Source of the DNA: Branchiostoma floridae
Taxonomy: Eukaryota > Chordata > Leptocardii > Amphioxiformes > Branchiostomatidae
Direction: 5' to 3'
DNA length: 64,000 nt
Assembly (NCBI RefSeq): GCF_000003815.2
Contig: NC_049986.1
Location: 2,794,992-2,858,991 of the forward strand
The notes beneath the pieces were generated by a model that saw only the letters and a list, made by a program, of their open reading frames with translations, was not told the origin of the DNA and made no database searches. Below, in pieces: positions 44,056 to 56,000 of the stretch (position 1 is the first letter of the stretch; each line of letters starts with the position of its first letter). Position numbers and translations under genes: made by a program.

Positions 44056-47000
44056 TTAGTCCTCACTGCTGTCTGTGTCCCCCTCATCACCCAGGACTGT
44101 TGCAGTCAGCGAGCGGAGATCCTCCACAACAGAGCTCAACGGTTCTGCAACTGGAAATCAAATAGATGTTTTTAATGCTAATACTCTTAAAGACATGTTT
44201 AGGTAGACAGTGTGTATAGAAATTCAAATTGGTTAACAAGAATATTAAAAACCGTATTTCTTAAACATGCAGAGATATCAACCCAGTGTTCTAGCCAGCC
44301 AGAAAGTTTTTTTCGTCGCCTGGATTTGGAACGGAAATCCTGTCAAGCGCCAGAGGCTTCCATGCTATGGTCCTAGGGTGGTCCAGGAAAATTTTGAAAT
44401 CTAGACCCGCCAAAATGCTACATTTTGAGTGAAAATTTTTCTGTTAGAAAGGACTCATTTGGTTCAATGTGCTGAATTTTTGAAGATATTTGCAAAATTT
44501 TAACATGCCAATTTTTGTCTGTCACAGAGGACCAAATGGGCAAAATATTTTTCTGTCCCCAGCTGCAAAATTCCGTCAAAGGATGGATGGAAGGACGGAT
44601 GCTGGCTAGAACCCTTTATCAACCCTTACCAATAGGCTGCTGTTTGTCGGCAGTACCAGACCCAGTGGTGAGTTCACTTCCCTGTGGTTGTGTGTTGGAC
44701 ACAGCCTTGGCTGCGGCTGCCCTGTGCTGCTTGTACTGACCAATCAGGCCCTCCTGTCGTAGAGTAGCCTGAGGATCGATTACAGACATACACTAATTTA
44801 GAAAAATTTAATTTGGTATTCATGCAGTCTACATTTACTACATGCGACCTGATAATAAAAATATACTCATTTTTTTCAAAACACAAAAATTACATCTGAT
44901 GTCTCTTACAATCATATACTTTTAGTATGGGATTGTACAAAAAGTGACTGCATAATTCCCTCTTTATCATTTGTTACTGCTACTGAAAAATTGTATAGTA
45001 TCTCCCTCATCTAATATTCTGAAATCCCACATCTAACATTTTGAGCTGTGAACACCAGTGGTGAGACAAAACAGGACAGTACATATAAAAAAACTGACAC
45101 ATGCTGTATCCACAAATTCCAGGAAATTTAAACCTGACTAAAGTCTCATTCGTGTATTACTCCGAGTGGGTACCCTAACATAGATCTGACCCAAAAAAGT
45201 AACGGCTGTACGGACATGTGTTTTAAGCAGCAAGAAATTCCCTTTTAGCCATCGTAACTGATCTCAAATGTCAGATTGGTAAAAGTTTGTTTGTAACTGA
45301 AGAAAACAGTAGTTAATGTTTGGCAACCAAGCGGAAATGTCGGAGGTACACAGTCCTAGATTCTGAATGGTGTAGTTGCATAGTGTAGTTTGCAACTGCT
45401 ATAAACAACATATAGGCAATTTTTTCTCATGATCTATGGAAAATGTACTCAACAAAAAATGGATAAGGGGACCAGGTTTCCTGTAGCTTCATATGAATGC
45501 GCCCATGTAAAAAACATATTTTTGTATTACTTTCAATAGAGTGAAAAAACTCATGAATGAGACCCTAAGCCAGCCTGACCATGACCATGTTCCTGTCCCT
45601 GTCCACCTCCCTCAGCTGTTCCTGCAGCTTGTGCAGCTGTCTCTGGTAGTGCTGTTCCTGCAGCTGCAGCTGCTGCTGTCCCCGCTCCTTCTCCCTGCTA
45701 GTCTGGCGCTCAGCCTGTCGCAGCTGCACAACTGTTACAACAGGTGTCATGAATAAAACATTCTTCTGCACTGAGTCTGTGGCCTATGCAATATGCCTTT
45801 GGAAGGCTTTGCTAAGCTGGGCTTAGGTTTCGCATTATCAGCAGCTCTTAGCCAATAAGAGATATTTAGGCAATTCTCTGGATGACAGCTGGTTAGAGCC
45901 AATGCCCATGAAAGTGGAAACCTTAGCCTTCTTCAGACCCTTGTGGTACTTAGTGGCACAATGAGTAGCAAGTTTCCTTGCTGTTTCAGTAGCTGGGTAT
46001 AGCTTTATAGGGAGGGTTGCTAACCCCACCCTTTAACGTACGGGATGCACCTCCCTGTACAAGGAACCCCCATTTTACATCCCTTTAGCTTCCCTATATC
46101 TTATAAATCGTAGGACAAAAAGGGGAAATATTCTGATGTTGGGGTCATACTGCTGAAGGGGTATAGCCCAAGTGCTACACTTTGTATACTTTAATAAGTC
46201 CATCAGCTAACATGAAAGGGGAAGCATTCTAACAGGCCTTGGCAGCTTAGTTCCAATGAGGTTAACTTCAAAGAAAGCAGTTCTTGCCTGCTTTTGTGTG
46301 CTCTCTTCTGGCATCATTCATTCTCTTCTCCATCTCTGCTAACTGGTCCACCATCCCAGTCTGTACTTCCCTACCCCTGTCTTCAACAGCTGAGAGGATA
46401 GAAACAGTTTTATCAGTAAGACCTTTAGCTATCTTACCTATACTCAATCACTTCAAGTCTATAAACCAAACTGTAACCCAACATACATTGTAGAAATCAA
46501 CAGTTAAACCAAAAGGTAAGCATGTACTGTCATCATGATAGAATGACATCACATTCAAAAACCCTTCATTGTTATAAACATGAACATTCAGCACCAAGGA
46601 CAGGGAAGTGTGCATGTGGGTTGGTGTCCTTCAGCACCAAGGACAGGGAAGTGTGCATGTGGGTTGGTGTCCTTCAGCACCAAGGACAGGGAAGTGTGTA
46701 TGTGGGTGGGTGTCCTTCAGCACCAAGGACAGGGAAGTGTGTATGTGGGTTGGTGTCCTTCAGCACCAAGGACAGGGAAGTGTGTATATGGGTTGGTGTC
46801 CTTCAGCACCAAGGACAGGGAAGTGTGTATGTGGGTTGGTGTCCTTCAGCACCAAGGACAGGGAAGTGTGTATATGGGTTGGTGTCCTTCAGCACGAAGG
46901 ACAGGGAAGTGTGTATGTGGGCGGGTGTCTTTCAGCACCAAGGACAGGGAAGTGTGTATGTGGGTGGGTGTCCTTCAGCACCAAGGACAGAGAAGTGTGC

Positions 47001-50000
47001 ATGTGGGTGGGTGTCCTTCAGCACCAAGGATAGGGTAGTGTGTATGTGGGTGGGTGTCCTTCAGCACCAAGGACAGGGAAGTGTGTATGTAGGTGGGTGT
47101 CCTTCAGCACCAAGGACAGGGAAGTGTGTATGTGGGCGGGTGTCTTTCAGCACCAAGGACAGGGAGGTGTGTATGTGGGTGGGTGTCCTTCAGCACCAAG
47201 GACAGGGAAGTGTGTATGTGGGCGGGTGTCTTTCAGCACCAAGGACAGGGAGGTGTGTATGTGGGTGGGTGTCTTTCAGCACCAAGGACAGGGAAGTGTG
47301 TATATGGCTGGGTGTCCTTCAGCACCAAGGACAGAGAAGTGTGCATGTGGGTGGGTGTCCTTCAGCACCAAGGACAGGGAGGTGTGTATGTGGGTGGGTG
47401 TCCTTCAGCACCAAGGACAGGGAGGTGTGCATGTGGGTGGGTGTCCTTCAGACAGGGATGTTTAACAGTAACAAACACATGATGATTCATTCAGTAACAA
47501 ATGAAATGTACTAGATCTATTGAGCATATCCCACCTTTTTCAGCTTCTATCTGTTGTTTAGCTAGTTCAGTTTTCAGACCATCAATAGTGTGGTTAGCCT
47601 CCTGGATGTTGTCCTCCAGTTGTGATAGCTGAGCACCCAAGGACTGGCATTTCTGCACAAAGAATTGCAATTATTATATTGTTAACCATGCCTTACTCAT
47701 CTCTCTACATAGCTTCTAACAAATCACATATTCTATGCATGATGAAAATTCAGCAAGAAGACTTTGCGTTATCTATACCTTCTACTGTCTTAAATTTCCT
47801 TAAGTTATAGGGTAGTAAATACTAGCCTGGGTACCATCCAGAAAGTAGCTCACTCCGGCGCTAGTTCTACACTTTATACAGTCGCTTCTAGCTCTGACAT
47901 TCGTTATAGTTTATACACTATATACTGTCGCTTCTCTGCTGTTCTGTCTGGGATCCTTGACCATGTTAACATCTGGAATCCTCCAAATTTTGGACGAAGG
48001 CGCTGATTGGTCCCTACATATAAGTGGAGGTAAGTAATGGGTTCAAGAGCACATTCCAACACGCAAAACGGCCTTTGTCCACTTATGGAAGGCCTGTTGT
48101 CATCGAATGAGCGCTCTAGAACTCTAAGCTCTAATCTTAATTCGCCCAATAACTGACATCACCACCAAAAGTTTTGAATGTGCAGATCTCCAGAAGGGTA
48201 GCAGAAGCGAACTACTACCCGGATGGTATCCAGGCTAAGAAAATACTCCTTGAAAGCAAATATAAATGCTACTTCCTCCGCATTGCCGACTGTGTTATCT
48301 TTTATAAGTAAGGAAGTATGTGATAAGATTATCACCTGTGACTTCTCTTCCATCAGTTTGTGTAGCTGTACAATTGTCTCCTGTTGGTCCTTCAGCTGAC
48401 CTTCAACTGAAGAAAAACATGGCAGGTTAGTTACAAAGTTGCACACTAATGTCTTACATGTATGTTTTACCAGCTCCTGTTATCTACACAGTCTTTAATA
48501 AGTACTTTAATGTCCAGAATGTACTGTTTCTGTGCTGATTTACTGTACAAAAAAGGTAACTGCAATGTGAATACTACCGTTAAGTTTATATAAAGCTAAA
48601 GATACAACCTGCTGTACATGTAACTGCATGCTGTCTAAGTGCAAAAACTTTGGTAATCTTTTGGGATTCGTAAGTGGTAAGTACTGACTCCATACAAAAT
48701 TCTATGGAATCCAATGGATTTGGGAGCACACAGACAAGTCGTAGCACGTTAAGTGCATTGAGAACTGCGGATTAACCCCTCCTACGAGACAGTACTGGCG
48801 ATTCCCGTACAGCAAGCAGAGTAAGTAAGGAAACTGTATCTACACAACATGTGTAAGTATGACCTGCATGTGGTAACGTGGCAATCACAAAGAGATTGTA
48901 CATTGTAGGCATGTACAATTTACCACTTGAGCAACGAACGATGCACGCAAGCGTAATACGGCCAGGCGTGGCGTGCAGACCACATACTTACACATTGCAC
49001 AACCATGAGTGACATGCGTTGAGATGCACTCCCTCCCTGCTCTTGCCATTCCTTCCACACGTTTTCAGAGAAATGTGGTGGACATGGCCTCACAAAAAAA
49101 AATGTATGCCAGATAAAAACATGCATGGTTTTGCTCTTAGCTTAAGTGCACCAGCGGGCTTTATTACTGCCTTACATTTGTGCTTGTTTGCAGCCATCCT
49201 CTGGTCCAGTAGCTGAGAGTCTTCTCTCATCTGAGCAGCCAGCTGATCTCTCTCCCTCCTCACTCTGTCCAGCTCCTCATGTAGCTGGGAAGGAAGCATC
49301 CTGACAAAACACAGACTTCCTGTTAAAGCATTCTCATGTGGAGAGACATCCAAAGGCACCGGCAAACCGCCTCTTGTCTGTACTCTGCTATCTCACCTGT
49401 CTCCATCAGTTCCTGACCGCCCTGCTTATACTAAGCTATTAATGAGCTTACCCTTCAAAGTCCTCCCCAGAGGATGGAATAATGTAGGCCCTCCACTATA
49501 CTCCTAGCCCAGCTCCACTATACTACTTTTGAAATTTAGTGTGTTTCTTCCCTATTATCTTTATTTTGCTAGAATTAATGAAAATTCACAGATTTTTGTG
49601 CCGAATGGCATCACTTTTGCAGTGGGCATTGTCTGCAAAACTTGTGAATGGGTGATGATCAAAACAATAGACATTTTGCCACTTCACAACAAAGGAATCA
49701 CTATACAATATATTATACTTGTAGTATTTGACACCCTGTTGGTTCGGGTTATTTTTGCCAGCCCCTCCACTATACTAAAAAATGCTGGGGAGAACCCTGC
49801 CCTTATATATGCGAGATCTCTTTTGAAAACTGAAAGGCCTATTCTCTGATTGGCTGACAGCTGGTTTGTGTTGACACCCAGAGGAACTGATGTTGACGGG
49901 TGTGATAGCTGAGTACAGACAAGATTCGGTTTGCTGGCTACTGCATCTTTTGAGTCCAGGCTAATCTTTGATTGGATTTTCTACATACTTTTTGAAAACA

Positions 50001-53000
50001 TAAGTTCATTAATTTAACAAAGTGCAGTGCATATCGAACATTGTAATAAGAGGAGATATGAAGGCCTTATCGGGCTGCTAATATGGGATAACTTTACCCA
50101 TCATGCTCTTTTTCAGGCTGATCCTCCTCTTCTTTGATCTGATTGGTTGATTCCTCTAATTTCATCCTCCACATAGCCTCTCTGCGGGCAAACAACCCTG
50201 GCAACAAAAAACATCAACCATCATGATCAGTTTGGTAACGTTTTGTAATAATTGGGATTATTGTTGTGATCATGATGACCTGAATATTTCAGGATGTGAT
50301 TGTAAAAATATTAGAAGAGATAATAAAACTGAATTTTTAATTTTTTAGGGCATCATAACTTAACATTAGGAGTCTCATCAAGTATGCAAAAATGACAGAT
50401 ATGAAAATTCTACCAAAGCCATTTTGCCAGTTTTGATAAAATAAGCTAAAATGACAGATACAAAAATCCTAATATTGGTAAAACCATTTTGCCATTTATG
50501 ATAACCTTCCAAATCATGATGAACCTTCCAAATTATGTGTTTGCAGCACAGTGGTGTGTACCATTTGAAAAAAGGTTAAGCTTCTTTGGCACAATCCTGG
50601 ATAATGTCTACAATACTACAAAACCTATGATTCAGAAGTAACAATGCAACAATGCATTAATTCCTTCTATTGTACCTTGTAGCATATCTAGTCTTCCCAC
50701 AGCAAAGTTCAGCCTCTGAGAAAAACTGGTCAGTTTGGATCCTCCAGCCTGTAACTTATCCTCCTGGGCTGCAAATGCTTCAAATGTCCTACCAGGGATG
50801 GAATAGATCCTAATCAGTCACATAAACTGCTTTCATCATAGGGGGCTTTTACTCACAAACTGAAACGTCATTGTGCTCGTCCGTTAACAAAGAAAGCGTT
50901 TCATAAAGTGTTTGCCAAACCCGGAAGAAGCAGGTGTTCGATTACAATCTTTGCCCTTACTGATTAATGACAGGTAAGTAAAAAAGGCCATCTTTATTGG
51001 TATTTTTCACATTTGGGAAGGGGAATAGTAATGTACATTGTATAGCGATACTCGGAAACGTTTGACCGCTTGTGTGCGGGTACCGGGTTGCCCAGCGGAA
51101 GTGAAAGCTTGCGATACGCCAGGCCCCTTTCGTTATACCAGTGGCTGTCAGGGCAGAGACTGTAGTCGAACACTTTTTCCAAACGTGTCCTTTGTTGTTG
51201 ACGTTGTGGTTTGTGAGTAAACTCCCCCTCCCTTATGACAAGAGCAGTTTGTGTGGTTCAAAGGGGTCTATTGCAGGTTAACATTCAGAAATTAAAGAAA
51301 ATGTTTTCTTATCAACTCAATGGCAGCCTTTTTCAATTACAATTGAAGGACAATTCAATGGGCTTCACCCCTGAGGTGTCACCAAAAAAGATTTAAAATC
51401 ACCTTTTTGTGAGGTCACACAGCTGACCATTAGCAGCTAATTGTGCATCCATTTTGTCCTGAAGGCTGACCGCTGTGTCCTGGGCGGAGGTGACCTCTGC
51501 CTGGAGGGTCTTTACTCGTGTTTTCTCCATCTCCAGCTCTGCTGTCCTGTCTGCCAGCATGTGGGACAGCACCTCGCTGTGACTGGTACTGCTGTTCAGC
51601 TGGTCCTCTAGATCTGCAATCTGACATTGAATGATAAAGACCAGGGAAATTTTTCAGGGCTGGACAAGTCCACTAGTCCTCTTGCCCAGGAAAGTGAAAG
51701 TGCTGATAGGGCAAGTGCATGACCTACCCCACCTGCCTGATCGGGCAAGTAAGATTTTTCATTGCGAATTTGATTACTTGTCACTTTCAAATGGTCAACA
51801 CAGAAATATAGAGGCAATAATAAGAATTCCATTGCTAGAAGTGAAAATGTACATAAAAATGACATTTGAATTTTGGGCAAGTGAAAAATTGGTTCGGGCA
51901 AGTGAATTTTTTTATGTACTTGCCCGATAGGACTAGACTAAGTGAATTTCAGAGAACTTGTCCAACCCTTTTCCTTACTCTCATTTCATATTAGAGGCTC
52001 AATGAAATAAAGTAGTAAACTAAGTGATGGAGCAAGTGAAAAGAATCAATTGCCGCTGCATCTGCAACTTTTAAAAATGATGTACAAATGTATCATTGGT
52101 GGCTGAGCTTTTAACTGTAAAAAGTCATTTGATGACACTCCAAACCAAATGGTTTACCAGTCTTCATCACATGTATAACACAAACAAAGATTACCCTATA
52201 TGTACCTTTTGTTTGTAGTTAGCTATGTCCTTTTTGTGCACTATTTCCTGTGACATAAGCTGTACCATCAGGGCATACACCTTCTCTCTCCATCTAGTCA
52301 GCAGGCTGTTCATCCTCTTGTTCATGTCACTACCATCTGACTTGCTCTGGAAGGGGAAAAGTATTTTTATTTTATATCATTCACATACATTTTGTGAGTA
52401 TCAGACAAAAAGCACAATTTGCTTAATAAATACAAAGCCTTCTACCCAAAAACATGAGCATGAAACAAGAGTACTAAACAATGTCAACATATATGCATAA
52501 ACACAAAATGGATAACAGGAAGGTAGATTTAGACAAGACAAGTTGGTGCTGAATCAATTAGGAGAATCTACCTGTGCAATGGATATAAGTCACTGTGGAC
52601 AATATCAAAGATATTACAGTTTTGAAAGTGTGAAAGCGATTCTAATCCTTCTAAGGTCTCATTACACAATAAGATCGCCCCATTGAATTCAATGCTTTAA
52701 CACACAACTTCTATGTCCGCAAATTCAATTAAAACACAGTCTATTTGTAAGCACACACGTTTGTTAGACAATAAAAAAATTTTCACCCAAATCTAGCCGA
52801 CGCAACAATTTCTATCACATTTCAAAATGCACCTAGCCGCTATCCGCTAGAGGTCGTCTTCAATACCCGGAGCCTGACCGGAGCACTCAGTACAAATAAA
52901 CGTAAACGTCCGAGGATCGATCGGGTCACGAAACTTTCGTGCATGATCATGCCAGTAATATACGTCAAGCTTTCATCTAAATTCCTTTTCATATCAGTTA

Positions 53001-56000
53001 TGGTTTATTAATGGGAATTTATGGTCCACCTAAAACAACGCTTTGCGGGCCAGATAATTTTTTCGTCCGGATTCCTTTACACTCTACACTCGGAGTAATA
53101 CAGGAATGAGACCCTAACAGTAAAGAACATAATGTACTGTCAATGAGTTGCTGTAGGTCTACTATATTGGATACAGATGGTAACAGAGAACTTCTTTGGC
53201 TGGTATAAAGTAAAAGTATTGTTACTGTACAGCCCATTTGAGACTTTTAAATCTAAGACATGTGCATGTATATCCTCCCATGCACTGGCAAATAGCAGCG
53301 ATGACAATACATTTATATTGTTGTCCTACATGTAACTGATATAAAATTTCAAGAATACTCTATTGAACAAATATCTCCTTAGAGGAATCATTAACTATTT
53401 GAGGCATTAGAAATAACGCCAGTTGAGTGTAAGTGTGAAATGTACCTTTGTGATGTCAGCTTCTTGTATACTGAGGATGTCCGTGAAGGAAGTTAGCCTC
53501 ATATTCAGCAACTGTTCAGTTGATTGTAAGTTCTCAACTTGTTGTTCCAGATCCTGCACCATATAGAGATGACAAAATTAAACTTTCCTTTGTTACGACA
53601 TACTCAGTATTCTTGTGACCATAACTACTACTGTAACAAAAAAGTTTGTTTTGCAAATACTTTTTGTTGCAAATTTACCATAATGATGGTAGAATCATGT
53701 GTGTCTTCAATGCCATGCCTCCAATGTTTTCGAATTTTGTGGACAATTGGGCTAACTTGTCTGACGACAACTCTTTTGTAGCACATTGCAGTGCTTTTCT
53801 ACAGTGCATTATTTTTAATATTTATATATCATCTAAACCCTAAACAAGCTATTATCATATAATCTATCAATCATTACCTTTATCCTCTTGAGTCTCTCCC
53901 CCCTCTCCAGTTTCCACTGCTCTGCTGCCTGTCTGTCTGTCTCCATCTGTTTGAGATGAGCCTTCAGCTGAGACACCAGGCTTCTGGAGGACTGCAACTC
54001 ATCTGATGTCGTCCTGTTATGATAAGATATCAACCTCCGTGACAAGTTTCATCAGGTTGGTACTGTACGTCACTGAATAAAGAGACTTTTCGATGACCGT
54101 CTGTCATCTTCTTCAGGGCAATTCTTACTGGTTTACATTGTACTGCAGGACAGGTGTCGCGTTAAGCTGCCTTTACATATGTACTAAAATACTTTACTTT
54201 TGTGAAACCATCTGAATTTACTTTTGTGAAAACATCTGAACTGTTAGCAGTGACACCTGTCCTGCAGTACAATGTGAACCAGTCAGAATTGCCCTGAAGA
54301 GTGTGACAGACGGTCACCGAAACGTTAGTGAGAATAAAGTTTTGGTTGTGTAAAAAAAGAGTCAATTTGATATCAAGTTATGTTGAAGCCTGCTTTCTGG
54401 AACATGCTACCTTGATATGTCAGCTATTGACAGACATATCCAAGACAAATGACACAAAATTAATGTATATGAACATGTACAATAAAGGTAAATATATTCT
54501 GATATATTCAATTATAAAAATCATCATTTCCATTTATAAAAATCATCATTTTCTGAGGCACCATTAATAATGCTCAAGAAAGAACCTACAATGTGTGTGT
54601 CAGGGTAGCAATTGAAATTTGATAGAATCGCTGATTCTACCTGTAGAAATCCCGATCGGAGTCTCTGTTTTAAAGAGACTCTGATCGAGATGATAGGGAC
54701 ATGCTACAGTGGTCTCCTATTTACACATGTATAAATCCTAGGGTTCAAGTCAATCCATTGATCGGCGCGGCAGCAGCTGGTTATATTACACTGAACGACC
54801 TGTCACGCCGAACTTCTGTACATCTTTACATGTGCAGAGAGTCTGATAGGGATCTTTACAGTGATTCTTCCAGAATGTCATCTTTACCCTATTTTTACCA
54901 TATATTTGCATGAATATACAAATATACCTGACTTTCTCCTGGAGTTCTTCCTTCTCCAGAGCAGACCTGTATATCTGGTCTTCTAACTCAGCCAGCCTCT
55001 GCTCATAGTCAGTCCTGCTCTCTTCCAGCTGTTTCTGAAGACCTGACAGTGATGACATGGCTCCTCTCAGTTCCTCTTCATGGGCTACTTTGATCTTGTG
55101 CAACTGTGGAAATAGAATACTGCTACCTTTTCTGTCTAGTACCACATTACTTGTGTCTCTTGAACCTCATTTTTCAAGGCGCCATACCCTTCCATCAAAA
55201 TATAATGTGAACTGTATACCTAAACAAATTTTAGGTACAGGTCGGGTACAGGTGTACAGGTTTAGGTACCTGTACCTGATCTACTTGTTCAAGTAAAAGT
55301 CAATCTTCAATAAGGATAGAACCATCTTTGAACCAATAAAGATGTGTTTCATTGTACATGTAGTAGACACCTGATGCAACAAAAATTTGACAAAATTGTT
55401 GTTTTTTTCTCTTACTGGGGCTCAGAGACTGCTATGGTAATTTAATTTGTCAAAGCAGCCATCCTCTGCCCTGTTATCCTGCCTGGCTTGTATCAATTAG
55501 ATACCTGGTCCAGTACAATATATTAGGAAGAGGTCCAAAATACCAGAACCCTGGTGTACTGGTATTTTGGACCTGTACCTGATATATTGTACCGGTACTG
55601 TATTGGTACAGTGTACTGGTACATAGCTCTAGTACATACCTCATCTTGGTGTTTCCTGTGTGCATCCTCCAGCCTCCTCCTGGCCTGTACAGCTGCATCC
55701 TCCACCTGTCTGTCCTGAGCTGACACCTGCAGCTGTAGCACCTGCACCTCTCTACTGTGTTCTGCCTTCAGGGCGGTCAGCTCAGCCTTCAGGTGGACTA
55801 GAAATTGAAAAAAATAAACCAACAACTTAGGTCAGAATGTGGTTTCATTCAACAGGATTTGTATGTATTTTGGTCAATATTGACCATGGTAAAATCCTAA
55901 TTGATATCAGCCCTACAGCGTCGACTGTGGCTAAACAGTCCTATGGGAGAATGACAGTCTCTGCCACATATGACACAACCATCTTTATGTAATCATATTC

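Noticed and set aside
46522-47514. 330-residue and overlapping plus-strand ORFs with STKDREVCMWVGVLQHQG repeats
   Set aside because: All three frames are open because the 43 bp unit lacks stops; it is an intronic minisatellite inside CCHCR1 on the other strand.
48336-49365. GC-AG donor for CCHCR1 exon 13 (AAG|GCAGTA)
   Set aside because: A canonical GTAAGG four bases earlier gives the correct phase 1 join to the next exon.
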